Below, piece by piece: positions 1 through 11,128 of a stretch of 64,000 nt of DNA (position 1 is the first letter of the stretch; each line of letters begins with the position of its first letter). Origin of the DNA: Symbiodinium natans (taxonomy: Eukaryota > Sar > Dinophyceae > Suessiales > Symbiodiniaceae); NCBI GenBank assembly GCA_905221605.1, contig CAJNDS010001202.1, positions 20,854-84,853 of the forward strand, written 5' to 3'. The notes beneath the pieces were generated by a model. The model worked only from the letters and a program-made list of their open reading frames with translations. It searched no databases and was not told the origin of the DNA. The position numbers were made by a program, and so were the translations under genes.

Positions 1-393
1 CGTCGGCTTGTTCCAGGTCCACTACAGCCGCCCATGTTCGCTGGTCTGGCAGTCAACAGCAAGGAAATCGAACATGCTCTGAAACACAGAAATGCGCCTC
101 CGAATCTGCACTTGAGGGCGACCGCAAGGCCTAAGCCATTGAATGGTCTCGCCAGAGATGCACTAATACTGGGCCTGGCCAGGCTGCTCAGTGGTTCCAG
201 GGGAAGGTCGTATGTGTTGACTTTGGACTCTTGCCATGCTTTTTGATGTGGCACCATATCTTGTTTTAGCTTCCTTTGTGCTCACTCAATTATTTGGGCA
301 CAGTGCAACCCTAATCATGTATCAAAGCAGCGTCTTAGTGGGTACTGTACTCGAGATAGAGCTTAGTCTGAGCCCCGTCGCAGCATATATACG

Positions 394-1254
394 ATGTTCT
401 ATGATTCTTTTGAGGACCGGGTTGCAGCCTTGGCGGCAGGGGATGCAACGGCCGCGGCCAGCGCCTTGCTTAGAGCGCATCGTCTTTTGCCACCACAGCA
501 GACCGAAGCTTGGCAAAAGAAAGACCTTTTCTTCCTCTCTTCGTGTCTCGTGTGTTTGACTGAGACGTTCGCTGGCTTCTCAGCTTCTCCGCAGGACTTG
601 CGGCGAACGCTCGGCAATGTGGCTGACGTGGCTCAGGAGAAGATGTGGGTGTATCGTCGGGAGGCCGTGCTTCAGAACCCTCGAGAGCCGCCTCCGTCAG
701 TACGAGTCGCAGAGCTCCTTAGCTGGTCCCAAAGCGAGCAGGCCAAGCGTCTCCTCGCCTTGGCAGAGATGCGGCGTGCACGTTGGAGCTCTTGGAGCCC
801 TTGGAGCCCTTGGAGCTCTAGGATGCAAGTCCACATGGGCCACACACAGTTTTGGAAGCCTTGGATGGGCTATGCAGGCTTGGCCATCTTGCTGATCCCT
901 ATTGCAACTTCTATTGATGCAGTACGTTGGGCCTCATGGTGTACCATGAGTCTCACCGGCTTCGGGCTTTTGTTGCCACTGCTGCAGTTTGCTGGTGCTC
1001 CAACGCTTCCCTTCGCATCGATCAGCTCGTTGTGGATCGCCCTCTTCCTCTACTCCATGATTGCGGGTAGCATTTGGTGGAACCACCTCCTAGGTGGCGC
1101 GCGTCGCTGGGCCGTGCTCAGTGGCCAGCTGGCAGCCCAACTTGTAGATCAAGCAGACACTGCAACCGGCATCGCTTTCCTGACTCGGGACTGGGCAGAG
1201 ATGGCGCGGCGGTCCCTGGCAGCTCTCGACCAGGTGCTTTTTGCTTCCACTTGA
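394..1254 (+). CDS. Multi-pass membrane protein exon (unknown function)
   Basis: This is an uninterrupted 286-codon ORF. Residues 1-125 are Ala/Leu/Arg-rich and probably helical. Three hydrophobic segments follow, at about residues 158-176, 182-201 and 208-229, each followed by charged residues, so a three-helix membrane protein is likely. A tract near residues 131-141 (WSSWSPWSPWSS) comes from a 9-bp tandem repeat. Nucleotides around 520-560 are pyrimidine-rich and could be a short retained intron, so the first ATG and the exon limits are uncertain. I do not recognise the family. Coding is supported by length, composition and the lack of stops in a region otherwise dense in them. Confidence 0.55.
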   Translation: MFYDSFEDRVAALAAGDATAAASALLRAHRLLPPQQTEAWQKKDLFFLSSCLVCLTETFAGFSASPQDLRRTLGNVADVAQEKMWVYRREAVLQNPREPPPSVRVAELLSWSQSEQAKRLLALAEMRRARWSSWSPWSPWSSRMQVHMGHTQFWKPWMGYAGLAILLIPIATSIDAVRWASWCTMSLTGFGLLLPLLQFAGAPTLPFASISSLWIALFLYSMIAGSIWWNHLLGGARRWAVLSGQLAAQLVDQADTATGIAFLTRDWAEMARRSLAALDQVLFAST

Positions 1255-1311
1255 TATTTTGGAAAATGGCGCGCATGCAGTAATTGCAACGTTTGGTCCT
1301 GTTGTCCTGCT

Positions 1312-2920
1312 GAATTTGAAGGAGCTTTGCGGGAGCTGGAGGACGAGTCTGCACGAGTTGGCGTCCGCCACCCAGTGCACCTTATAGGGCTTTAGGGGGC
1401 CACCGAGGGTCGCCGAACTCCAAGCTGCTGCCAGGTCAAAATTGGCAGACCTCCGCCAGGAGCTTGAGGTGCGAACGGTGCGATAACTTCTCCTATCAAC
1501 CTTGGTCTTGGAAGGTAATGTCCCGAGCCATCTTCAGACATGGAAAGCACGTGGGCATCAGTCAGCTTCTTGTGAATGTTGCAGGACTCGCATGCACCCA
1601 GTCGGCTGCCTTAGAAACTAACTCAGATCGCTTCTGTCTGTGTTGGAGTACGACACCAATCTGCCATATGCCAAACAAATACAGTTCTTCGCGCAGAAGT
1701 CAGCAGCAAGGCAATGGGAACGGCATGAAGTCCCTCAAGGATGGCTTCACCAGCGACGAGGGCGAGGCAGTGTTGGCAGAGCCATCCGCAGCCAAACATC
1801 TACAGCCATCCTACAGCCATCCTTTCCTTCTCAACCTGTGGGACAAGTTTTGTCGCTCAGTTCCGTCCTTTTATCAGACGTCCAAGCTCCCAAAAATGCC
1901 CAATTACGTTAAGCCACGTTAAGCTACGTTAAGACACGTTAAGCCGTTGGTTGAACTGCATGAAGCTACATTCCCTTCAGGATGACCATGGGGGACAGAG
2001 GCAGCTCGTCCCTACCTTGGATCTCCAGGCATGGAAGGAACGGCTGGGGCCTTCAGGACTTCGGGATGTATTGTCCAGGAAGGATGAATGTAACTATAAC
2101 TAGACGTACGTTCAAGAGAGGTAGCTACAACGAATCTGGCAGCATCCGAAGGAGGATTTCAAGCTTATGTTGGCAGGGACATGGGTGCATGGCATGGTGT
2201 TTCATGGCACTTTTGGCATGTTTTGGCGCTCGTCCGTCCCAGCGCTGGCCCAAGGGGCCGCTGTCGAGGCCCTTCGGCTCAGCCTTGTAGGCAGCTAGGT
2301 TTGTCAACTGCACAACACCTGTTTCCATACGTGCCTCGGTGGACAAGTTCAGAGGGCGTCGCGAGTCAGGTTTGAAAGTGCTAGCAGACTGCAATACATG
2401 CGAGCTTGTGCTGTCCCGGAATGTGTATTCACAATATTTTGCCAGGGGTTGACCTTCTCTCAGGATGCGTTGCGTGAACTGCAGGTAGCCTATGCGGGCT
2501 TTGCTTAGGTCTCGCACATGAGGCAGCTGGCTCGGAGAATCGCTGCCAGAATGCTAGGAGTATATCTCAGTATGACTGCTGGAGCTGCCGTCAATTAAAC
2601 TTTGCCTGGCAGAGGTCGATGAGGCGATTCCTCACGTGTATACTTGCCAGATTCTTGGTGATGTGTTGGCTGCAGAAGGATCTGCAGTGAGGTCCGCAAT
2701 TTACAAGTGCTGCCGGTCAGGTCCATACTGCGCTTCAGGGCGCTTTCTCTGGAGCTGCTCAGGCCATCAGTGCAAGCGCGACACGAAGACTTGCATGAAG
2801 CAGGGCCCAATGTTGGCTACTTTTTGAAGGAAAAAGCGGCACCGGCAAGGCACCTGGATGGTCCGGAGCTTGCATGTCGGGAGCGTGGTAGCTGTGTGGT
2901 GCACTGCCTCCCCTCCTGAC
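1312..2920 (+). CDS. Possible downstream coiled-coil exons of the membrane-protein gene
   Basis: Several short stretches read as acidic and basic helical peptide on the same strand as the membrane exon. They are about 1312-1390 (EFEGALRELEDESARVG), 1448-1490 (ADLRQELEVRTV), 1636-1780 (LEYDTNLPYAKQIQFF...), 2464-2484 (DALRELQ, bounded by CAG before and GTAGCC after) and 2715-2830 (LRFRALSLELLRPSVQ, then ARHEDLHEAG). The shared L-R-E-L pattern suggests one coiled-coil protein split over small exons. Borders are not all resolved and the link to the membrane exon is inferred from proximity. Function is unknown. Confidence 0.33.
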
Positions 2921-2929
2921 CGCCCCCCC

Positions 2930-5900
2930 CCCCCCTAACCCCAGCCCGCCCCCACCCCCCTTCCCGATCCCGCCCAAACCAAGTAGCCCCCCTCAGCCCC
3001 GAAAATGTGGTGAAATTGAACTCAAGTTTAGTTTTGTGAGTTAAAAATTGAAGAAGGTGTCGTTCAGTGAAATGAAGTTTGTCAGTTAAATTTTGAAGAA
3101 GGTTTCGTTCAGTGAAATGAAGGTGTTTCAGGGGGAAGGAGGGGGGGGAAGTGGGTGGAAGGAGGTGGAGAGGGGAAGTGGGGCGTGGTCTTGGATCGTC
3201 ACCAAGGACGGCGGCATGTGTCTGACCACCAGAACCACGAGAGGCGAGGCGAATTCGTTCAGATTGTGTGCTTCGGATGTGCCATCAAAGGTTTTGTTCT
3301 GATAGGTCCTCAAGTCGGCTGCTTCGTGGGAGACTTGGACCAGTGAGCATCCTTCCTAGGATCCTTCCAGTTTGTTGTGTTTGCAACAGACTCGCTGCCT
3401 GCCATCCTCAATGGCATCTCCTCTGTCATGCAATCTCAATCGCGCTTATGGTTTAGTTTTATCTGGCTTTCATGGAGCGCCGTCGATTTGCTTCAGGTCG
3501 CCACTCTGTCGACAGCACGGGTGTCAGCGTCGGTTTGGCAGAGATTGAAAATTTTTGGAATTCAAATCCTTGCTTGCAGCATCCCAAGTTATGCGCGCAG
3601 TGTGCCAGATGCCAACTGCGGACCAGAGTGGTGACGACGGTGATTTAGATGACTTGCGCCCTTTCGGGTTCTGTCCAGCTGTTTGTTTCGTTGGAGACGG
3701 TGACATAAAGTGAGGAAGGTTGCATGCTTTTGATGTATTTCACTGGTCCTGTGCAGGTACGTGAAGGGGCAGTCCCAAAGTCATCGCCATCATAGAGCAC
3801 GAGGATGGGATGAATTTGCATAGTTGCAATGCAAGCTTCGAAGCTGAGTCGAAGGGAAGCCTTGCCGTCGCCCATGCAAGGCGCAGCTGTCGATGACAGG
3901 GGCCATGCTTCTTGGGCATGTTGCCACCATGCTCCCGAACTTTGTTTTAGTGTCGTTTTCGGGGTTCTGGAATGGCAAGTGTCACAGGCCGATGCAAAGG
4001 GAGGTATGGTGGATTGACGGTGCATGGTGGATAACATCCAGAATTGGCCTGCGCCGCATGGATGTTGGAAGTGACATCTAACATCACCGACACTGCCCGA
4101 TATGCAGAATGCGCAGAAGTTTGAGAGCGCTCTGGTTGTGGTGCCTGGTTGTGGCGCCTGGCCGGGTGTGGGTGATTCGAAACTTTAGTGGCAGGCATCC
4201 GTGAGGCATCCCGGATCGGTTTGCGGTGGTATCATGTGGTATCCCTGGCAGTGCCAAGTTTGGAGAATGTTGAGGCAGCCCACGTAGCTTTTCAGAAACT
4301 CAAAGCGTTTCTTGCGTATGCCGAATGCCCGAATGCGATACGCACGTCATGACTTCAGGAGCTAGGAGGGCTTCAGGAGGTTTAAGGTGGTTACACGAGT
4401 CCCAGGTGAGTGACGGCGGGTCTGAATCCCAGACAAGGTTGTTTCTTTTAGGGCATCGGCCCACAGCCCCGCAGCCTCCAAGCGGTTCGGGGCAGGTCTC
4501 ACAGGGAGAATTCCAAGCAAGTCAACGACATCTCCTGCACGCAAAGCCGCTAAGCTCTCCACACCATTCCACACCCTCACCCTGGACACATTTGTGTTCT
4601 TATGGCCACTGCGGAGCCTGGCCTGTTGTGGCCCTTGCCAGGTCCACGGCGCCCACAGACATGTGCAGCGGGCGCCCAAGCGCTTTTTGGTTGGAGGTTT
4701 ATGCGGGGGTTTGTGGGTGCGCGTCCCCCCCCCCCCCCCCCATCCACGGTCCCATGATAAAGCCAAGCCAAAGCCAAACAATATTGCCGTGTTTTGAAGC
4801 GTGTGAAAAGGTATAAAATCCGCAGAAGATGGCAGAAGCGTTGTGACGAAGCAGCATATTTGCAGCCTTTGAATGGGCAGAAATGTTGTACTGTACTATG
4901 TTCATAGTCTGCGACAAGCCATGCTTCCGTCCGTGCCCTGTCCGTCCTTCCTTGTCCTTCCATTCCTTTCATTTTCTTTCTTTTTTTCTTTTCCTTTGTC
5001 TTCCACCAAGAAGGATTTTCTTCCTTCAAGAAGGATTTTTGACCTTTTGTTGGTCTACATTTAGTGTACTGTACCGATCCCTATTTGATTTGCTAATCCC
5101 CATTTGTTTATTGATCCTTGTCCCCTTGAGGCCTCCCCTGAACATCTTTAAAGTCGAGTTTGCCAGCGCAACGGAGGCGCAAGGCTCCATAGCACCAAGC
5201 CAGCGTGCCTCTTGTGAAAAGGGTGAAACCAAGATTTCGATTACGCATTCCCATAGACGCGAATGTTGTAAATGCCATTGGCTTCGTCATATCGGAAAGC
5301 AACATCGGAACATCATGCTCCCCAGCCTTTTTCTTAGGGTAGTTGCATGTAAACAAACCAAGGGCAGCACTTCAGAACCCTCCAAGGAGTGTAAGAGACC
5401 AAATTTAGGGACCATACAATGAACCTTAGGTTTTCTTGTAACCATGCTTTGTGCAGACTCCCCTTCGCTTCATTAATGCAGTTTGTCTAGGGAGAGGCCC
5501 TCGTCATGAGCACTTGGTATTTGCCGTATGCAGTTGCTCCAGCGTGATTAACGTGCTTTCCAATACTGTCTTTCTGGCAGAGTTCTTGACGCACAGTCTC
5601 CAAACAGGAACAGTTCCGAGAAAACCTTCTCCTTCGTAACCTTCTGCAAGCCACCGCTTGTCACGAAGGTGACGCTGCAATATCGAGACGAAGCGCTCAG
5701 ACTTACAACACCACAGACCTTCCCCGGTCTCTGCTTCAAACCGGGCCAAATTTCACTTCGCTCCTCCTTTGCATGCACTGCTCTCCTGGCCTGATTTCAA
5801 TGATGGTTGAGGTTCTGCTTGTCATTGAACAGTTCGATAGCGCATCGCCAAATCGCAACCAACGCTGTTCAGATCTCGGTGAACCTGCCCACCATCAAGA

Positions 5901-7400
5901 AAACATCGCCCAGGAATGCTGTCAGCATACCTGGTGCACAGGCAAAGAATCCAAAGGACAGAAAAGCTTGAAAAGACAAGTTGCACGCACCTCATGATGT
6001 GACTCGCATTCCCGCGACGCGCGCCAAGTAGTCATCAGGCCACTCAGAGTCAGCATTCTGGCCTTTTCTCTCGTGTCGAAGTCCTGCTCCTCCATCATGA
6101 AACTCTCCCAAGGATTCTAGGGGTGGCGTGCTGTAAAAACCCTTCTACAATAGCGTGAACCGGCGTCACGTCGCTGCACAACCCTTTTTTCAAGGCACTT
6201 TCCCCAACAAAGTCCCAACAAAAAGGAATAGGTTCCCTGGCCGGAAATGCTTGCGACTGCTCAGCCAGCAACAAATTGCCCTGTTTATGCCAGTGGAAGG
6301 GAGCAAGTTGTAAGCATTCTATTCTCGCCCAGATAATAATTCTATTCACTAGAGATTTTAGTATTAAATTATCCCGGGCGGTAATAATAAAGAGAATATA
6401 GGCCCGGGGCTTACTAAATAAAGAATCTTTAATGGGCGCTTCGCTCACTAGTTAAAATATTGCGTAAAGACCCCTTAAAGTACAGTAAATTTAATACACT
6501 TCAAAGGGCGTTTGAGCGGTAAACGAAGAACGGAGTGAATGAGTGCACGCGCGATAAATGCAAGGGACGTGATAATAAAGAGAAGAAAAGAAGATTAATT
6601 TGGGGATTTTGCGAATAATTCTCTGATCTTGTGTCGTCTTCTCCTTTATTATTATTGGATCAGAGATTTAGTTCGCCAATCATCTGGAAATTCATGCACT
6701 TACAATATTCTTTCCCCTTAATTCTCTGGAGTTATAATGTACTTCGTTCATATCTTAACGTGCTGCACCGTTTAGCCTCGATCTTCTTTGAGACCTCCTG
6801 GCAGATCGTCCGGAAGCGGTTCCCTCGAGGAACCTAAATCTAAAGCTTCGCTCCCATGCCGATCTCGCACTCACACTTTTCGAACATTCAACGGCCTCAG
6901 TCATATTTCTTAGATATTCTTAGCACAAGGACGTTCAACTGAGTGTGGAGCTATGTAGCATGACAGGCTGGTAATTTTCCTGAGGATCCTGATAGTACCC
7001 CTTGTCTCCCCAACCTTTTTTGACGAGCTCCCGCATGTCCAGACGGTCTTCAAAGAACTCGACCCGCTTCCAGAGGGCTCAGGGCGCAACCCACCCCCAC
7101 GACAGGCTTGAGTTTCGCCTCCCCTCCGGTGAGTCCAGCCTCCTTCCCCTCTCCTTGCCTTTTGGTTCGGAGGAGTATGAGGAGCCATGGAGGAGGCTCA
7201 AGCAGACTCAAGCAGACTCAGGCAGTTAGAAGGATGCCAAGGAGTCCCTTAGCGGCATGTCGTGCACGGGCGGGCCCCGAAGGGGGGCGGGGGAGACTGG
7301 AAGGTTCTGCGCAGCCGGACCACTCCTAGGGTAACATTCGTCTGGCACAACCTATGGTACCTATGTACGTAGGACCTTTAGGGTCAATGTGAGGTAGCCC
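2930..7400. other. Stretch without a supported gene
   Basis: ORFs here are short, overlap on both strands and show no recognisable domain. A poly-C tract lies at 4727-4741 and a pyrimidine-rich tract at 4940-5010. From about 6300 to 6840 the DNA is visibly AT-rich. I see no exon that I can defend. Confidence 0.5.
3040..3122. repeat. Two-copy 45-bp direct repeat
   Basis: Two copies of a roughly 38-bp block (GTTAAA.., GAAGAAGG.., then TCGTTCAGTGAAATGAAG) start near 3040 and 3085. They follow a poly-C/poly-G stretch at about 2922-2990. No ORF crosses the repeat convincingly. Confidence 0.7.
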
Positions 7401-7435
7401 CTTGCTTAGTACTATGCCAGTATGAAGAGATAACT

Positions 7436-7920
7436 ATTTCAAGTGTTTCAAGTGTTTTGAAACACTTTTGAAACACTTTTCCCCACCCCCCAGAAAACTG
7501 TTTCAAGTGTTTCAAGTGTTTCAAGTGTTTCAAGTGTTTCAAGTGTTTCAAGTGTTTCAAGTGTTTCAAGTGTTTCAAGTGTTTTCAAGTGTTTTCAAGT
7601 GTTTCAAGTGTTTCAAGTGTTTCTGGTGTTTCAAAACACTTGACTCACTTGGATCCCTTGAAACACTTTCCCCTCCCCAGAAAAGTGTTTCAAGTGTTTC
7701 AAGTGTTTCACGTGTTTTAATGGATTTCGTGAACTCCAGAGAGTTTCCCCAATCCATTAAACCCATTTAAACCCATTAAAACACTTGAAACACTTGAAAC
7801 ACTTGAAACACTTGAAACACTTGAAACATTTGAAACATTTGAAACACTTGAAACACTTGAAACGCTTGAAACGCTTGAAACACTTCCCCCCAGAAAACTG
7901 TTTCAAGTGTTTCAAGTGCA
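7436..7920. repeat. 9-bp TTTCAAGTG satellite with orientation switch
   Basis: TTTCAAGTG is repeated head to tail from 7436 to about 7720, with interruptions. The same unit then runs as its reverse complement, CACTTGAAA, from about 7780 to 7890. A connector of the type CCCCCCAGAAAACTG separates the two orientations and recurs near 7488 and 7888, with a variant near 7672. The block can therefore fold into a long hairpin. Apparent proteins of repeated KHL or VFQ are translations of this satellite and not genes. Confidence 0.92.
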
Positions 7921-7925
7921 AAAAA

Positions 7926-8320
7926 AGAGCGCGCCCGGCCTCCGGAGCAAAAAAAAACGCGCCCGGCCTCCACAGCAAAAAAAAACGCGCCCTGGCGAGG
8001 GAGGAGTACGCAGCCAGGGCAGACCAACAAGTGAGTGAGTGAGACAGCAAAAAAAACGCGCCCGGCCTCCGGAGCAAAAAAAAAACGCGCCCGGCCTCCA
8101 CAGCAAAAAAAAGAACGCGCCCTGGCGAGGGAGGAGTACGCAGCCAGGGCAGACCAACAAGTGAGTGAGTGAGCCCGCGCCTCCACAGCAAAAAAAAAAC
8201 GCGCCCGGCTTCCGGAGCAAAAAAAAACGCGCCCGGCCTCCACAGCAAAAAAAAGAACGCGCCCTGGCGAGGGAGGAGTACGCAGCCAGGGCAGACCAAC
8301 AAGTGAGTGAGTGAGCCCCC
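7926..8320. repeat. Three-copy 128-147-bp tandem repeat
   Basis: Each unit holds GGCCTCCGGAGC then poly-A, GGCCTCCACAGC then poly-A, then CCTGGCGAGGGAGGAGTACG, CAGCCAGGGCAGACC and GTGAGTGAGTGAG. The anchor GGCGAGGGAGGAG occurs near 7994, 8122 and 8268. The GGCCTCCACAGC-polyA half is the same motif as the array at 11.1-12.0 kb, so the two arrays are related. Confidence 0.9.
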
Positions 8321-8339
8321 CCCCCCCCAACCCCCCGCT

Positions 8340-8868
8340 GTCCCCCGCTGTTTTTTTTTGGCCGCACAAGCATGCTTCAAAGCACATGACCCATATGAAC
8401 CTTGTTGAAACCCATCGTGCATGCACCCCCCCCCCTCCAACCCCCTGCTTTTTTAGGTTTTAAAGCCGTGCAAAGCTTGCTTCAAAGTATGTGAATCTTG
8501 TTGAAACCCATCGTACGAGCATTGTGTTTGCAAATGGGGGGGGCTGCGCCTGAGCCGTGCAAGCGTACGGCAAAGCATATGAATCTTGTTGAAACCCATC
8601 GTGCGAGCACCCTGCTTTTTTGGTTTTAAAGCCGCGCAAAGCGTGCTTCAAAGTACATGAAACCCATCGTACGAGCATTGTGTTTGCAAATGGGGGGGGG
8701 GGGGCTGTGCCCCCCCAGCCCCCCGTTTTTTCTTTTTAGCCGTGCAAGCGTGCTGCGCAGCCCCCCCCCCAACCCCCCCGCTGCATTTTTTTCTTCAAGG
8801 CCGTGCAAGCGTGCTTCAAAGTAAAATATGCTGTGCAAGCGTGCTTCATCGAGCATTGTGTTTGCAAC
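8340..8868. repeat. Satellite array with G-run/C-run hairpins (first block)
   Basis: Four to five diverged units contain in order GCCGTGCAAGCGTGCTTCAA, a CATATGAATCTTGTTGAAAC segment, CCATCGTACGAGC, ATTGTGTTTGCAAATG, a G run, CTGCGCC and a C run. Unit length varies from about 85 to 150 bp because parts are missing and homopolymers differ. No coding capacity is supported. Confidence 0.88.
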
Positions 8869-9112
8869 ACCCTAAACCCTGAACCCAAAACCCAAAACCC
8901 TGAACCCTAAACCCAAAACCCTTAAACCCTTAAACCCTTAAACCCTTGAACCCTGAACCCTAAAAACCCTAAACCCCTAAACCCCTAAACCCCTAAACCC
9001 CTAAACCCCTAAACCCCTAAACCCCTAAACCCCTAAACCCCTAAACCCCTAAACCCCTAAACCCTGAGCCCTGAACCCTGAACGCTAAACCCTAAGCCCG
9101 AAACCAGCCCTA
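8869..9112. repeat. Interstitial telomere-like array, CCCTAAA / CCCCTAAA
   Basis: The array starts with degenerate CCCTGAACCC and CCCTTAAA units and becomes a homogeneous run of CCCCTAAA (8-bp unit) at about 8965-9060. The C-rich strand is the + strand. TTTAGGG-type repeats are known as telomere repeats in plants, dinoflagellates and other alveolates; here they lie between two satellite blocks. Confidence 0.93.
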
Positions 9113-10560
9113 AACCGTGCAAAGCGTGCTTCAAAGTATGTGAATATTGTTGATAGCCATCGTACGAGCATTGCGTTTGCAAATGGGGGGGGCTGCGCCC
9201 CCCCCAACCCCCCCGCTGTTTTTATTTGAGCCGTGCAAGCATGCGGCAAAACATATGCATCTTGTTGAAACCCATCGTGCGAGCGCCCTGCTTTTTGGGG
9301 TTTTACCGCGCAAAGCGTGCTTCAAAAGAAAAGCAGATGCGTCTTGTTGAAGCCCATCGTACGAGCATTGTGTTTGCACATGGGGGGGGCTGCGCCCCCC
9401 CAACCCCCCCCGCTGCTCATTTTCAGCCGTGCAAGCGTGCTTCAAAACATATGAATCTTGTTGAAGCCCGTCGTGCGAGCCCCCCCAACTCCCCCCTTGT
9501 ATTTTTAGCCATGCAGGCGTGCTGCAAAACATATGAATCTTGTTGAGACCCGTCGTGCGAGCCGTGTGTTTGCAAATGAGATGCATCTTGTTGAAGCAAA
9601 TGGGGGGGGGCTGCGCCCCCCCAACCCCCCCCGCTGTTTATTTTTAGCCATGCAAGCGTGCTGCAAAAACATATGAATCTTGTTGAAACCCGTCGTGCGA
9701 GCCTTGTGTTTGCAAATGAGGGGGGCTGCGCCCCCCCCCCAAACTGCCCAGCTGCCTCTTGTTGAAACCCATCGTACGAGCATTGTGTTTGCAAATGGAG
9801 GGGGCTGCCCCCGCCCCAACCCCCCCGCTTTTTATTTTTGCCGTGCAAGCGTGCTGCAAAACATATGAATCTTGTTGAAACCCGTCGTGCGAGCCGTGTG
9901 TTTGCAAATGGGGGGGGGCTGCCCCCGCCCCCCCAAACTGACCAGCTGCCTCTTGTTGAAACCCATCGTACGAGCATTGTGTTTGCAAATAACAAGGCTG
10001 CGCCCCCCCCAACCCCCCTGCTGTTTGTTTTTAGCCGTGCAAGCGTGCTGCAAAACATAAGAATCTTGTTGAAACCCGTCGTGCGAGCCCCCCCACCCCC
10101 CCACCCCCATCGTACGAGCATTGTGTTTGCAAATGGAGGGGGCTGCGCCCCCCCCAACCCCCCCGCGCCATGTGTTTGCAAATGGGGGGGGCTGCGCCCC
10201 CCCCCCACCCCCCCGCTGCGTTGTTTTTTTTCTCTCCAAAGCCGTGCAGAAGCATGCTTCAAAGTGAAATATGCTGTGCAAGCGTGCTTCATCGAGCATT
10301 GTGTTTGCAAATGGGGGGGGGGGGCTGTGCCCCCCCCAACCCCCCCGCTGTTTTTTGGCCGCGCAAGCATGCTTCAAAGCACATGACCCATATGAACCTT
10401 GTTGAAACCCATCGTACATGCACCCCCCCAACCCCCCTGTGTTTTTTGGTTTTAAAGCCGTGCAAAGCGTACTTCAAAGTATGTGGATCTTGTTGAAACC
10501 CATCGTGCGAGCATTGTGTTTGCGAATGGGGGGGGCTGCGCCCCCCCCAACCCCCCGCTG
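9113..10560. repeat. Satellite array with G-run/C-run hairpins (main block)
   Basis: More than ten units carry the same core as the block before the telomere-like array: GCCGTGCAAGCGTGCT, GAATCTTGTTGAAACCC, TCGTACGAGCATTGTG, TTTGCAAATG, then a G run, CTGCGCC and a C run. The G run and C run are complementary, giving a strong potential hairpin or G-quadruplex in each unit. Many overlapping ORFs rich in Ala, Pro and Gly on both strands are by-products. Confidence 0.92.
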
Positions 10561-11128
10561 TTAGCCCTAAACCCAGAACCCTAAAAAAACCAGCCCTGAT
10601 CCCTAAAAGGCCCTAAGCCCTGAAAAGACCTAAGCCCTAAAAAGCCCCCAAGCCCTAAAAGGCCCTAAACCCTATACCTGAAAAGCGCTAAGCCCTAAAC
10701 CCTGAAAAGCCCTAAAACCGAAAAAAGCCCTGATCCCTAAAAGGCCCTGAGCCCTAAAATGCCCTTAGCCCTAAATGTCCCAGCAAACCCCAAAAAAAAC
10801 CCCTAAACCCAACACCCTGAACCCCTGAAACCCTAAACCCCTAAACCCAAAACCCTAAACCCTGAACCCTGAACCCTAGAACCCAAAACCCTTAAACCCT
10901 TAAACCCTTGAACCCTAAACCCTAAACCTTAAACCCTAGACCCTAAACCCCTAAACCCCTAAACCCCTAAACCCCTAAACCCCTAAACCCCTAAACCCCT
11001 AAACCCCTAAACCCCTAAACCCCTAAACCCCTAAACCCTGAGCCCTCAACCCTGAACCCTAAACCCTGAGCCCTCAACCCTGAACCCTCAACCCTGAACC
11101 CTGAGCCCGAAACCAGCCCTAAACCGTG
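10561..11128. repeat. Second interstitial telomere-like array
   Basis: Degenerate CCCTAAA, AAGCCCTAA and CCCTGAA units at 10561-10925 lead into a homogeneous CCCCTAAA run at about 10945-11035, then decay again. It repeats the order found at 8869-9112, including ACCAGCCCTAAACCGTGCAA at the end, so the telomere-like array and its flank were duplicated as a block. Confidence 0.93.

Noticed and set aside
780-825. WSSWSPWSPWSS as a TSP1 motif
   Set aside because: It comes from a 9-bp tandem repeat; no cysteines or CGGG turn follow.
7384-8440. ORFs of repeated KHL, VFQ, FFLLWRPGA and similar peptides
   Set aside because: They are direct translations of the 9-bp and 128-147-bp tandem repeats, open on both strands for that reason alone.
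9131-10431. Long minus- and plus-strand ORFs rich in Pro, Gly, Ala and Cys
   Set aside because: They follow the satellite units with G and C runs; every frame shows the same periodicity.
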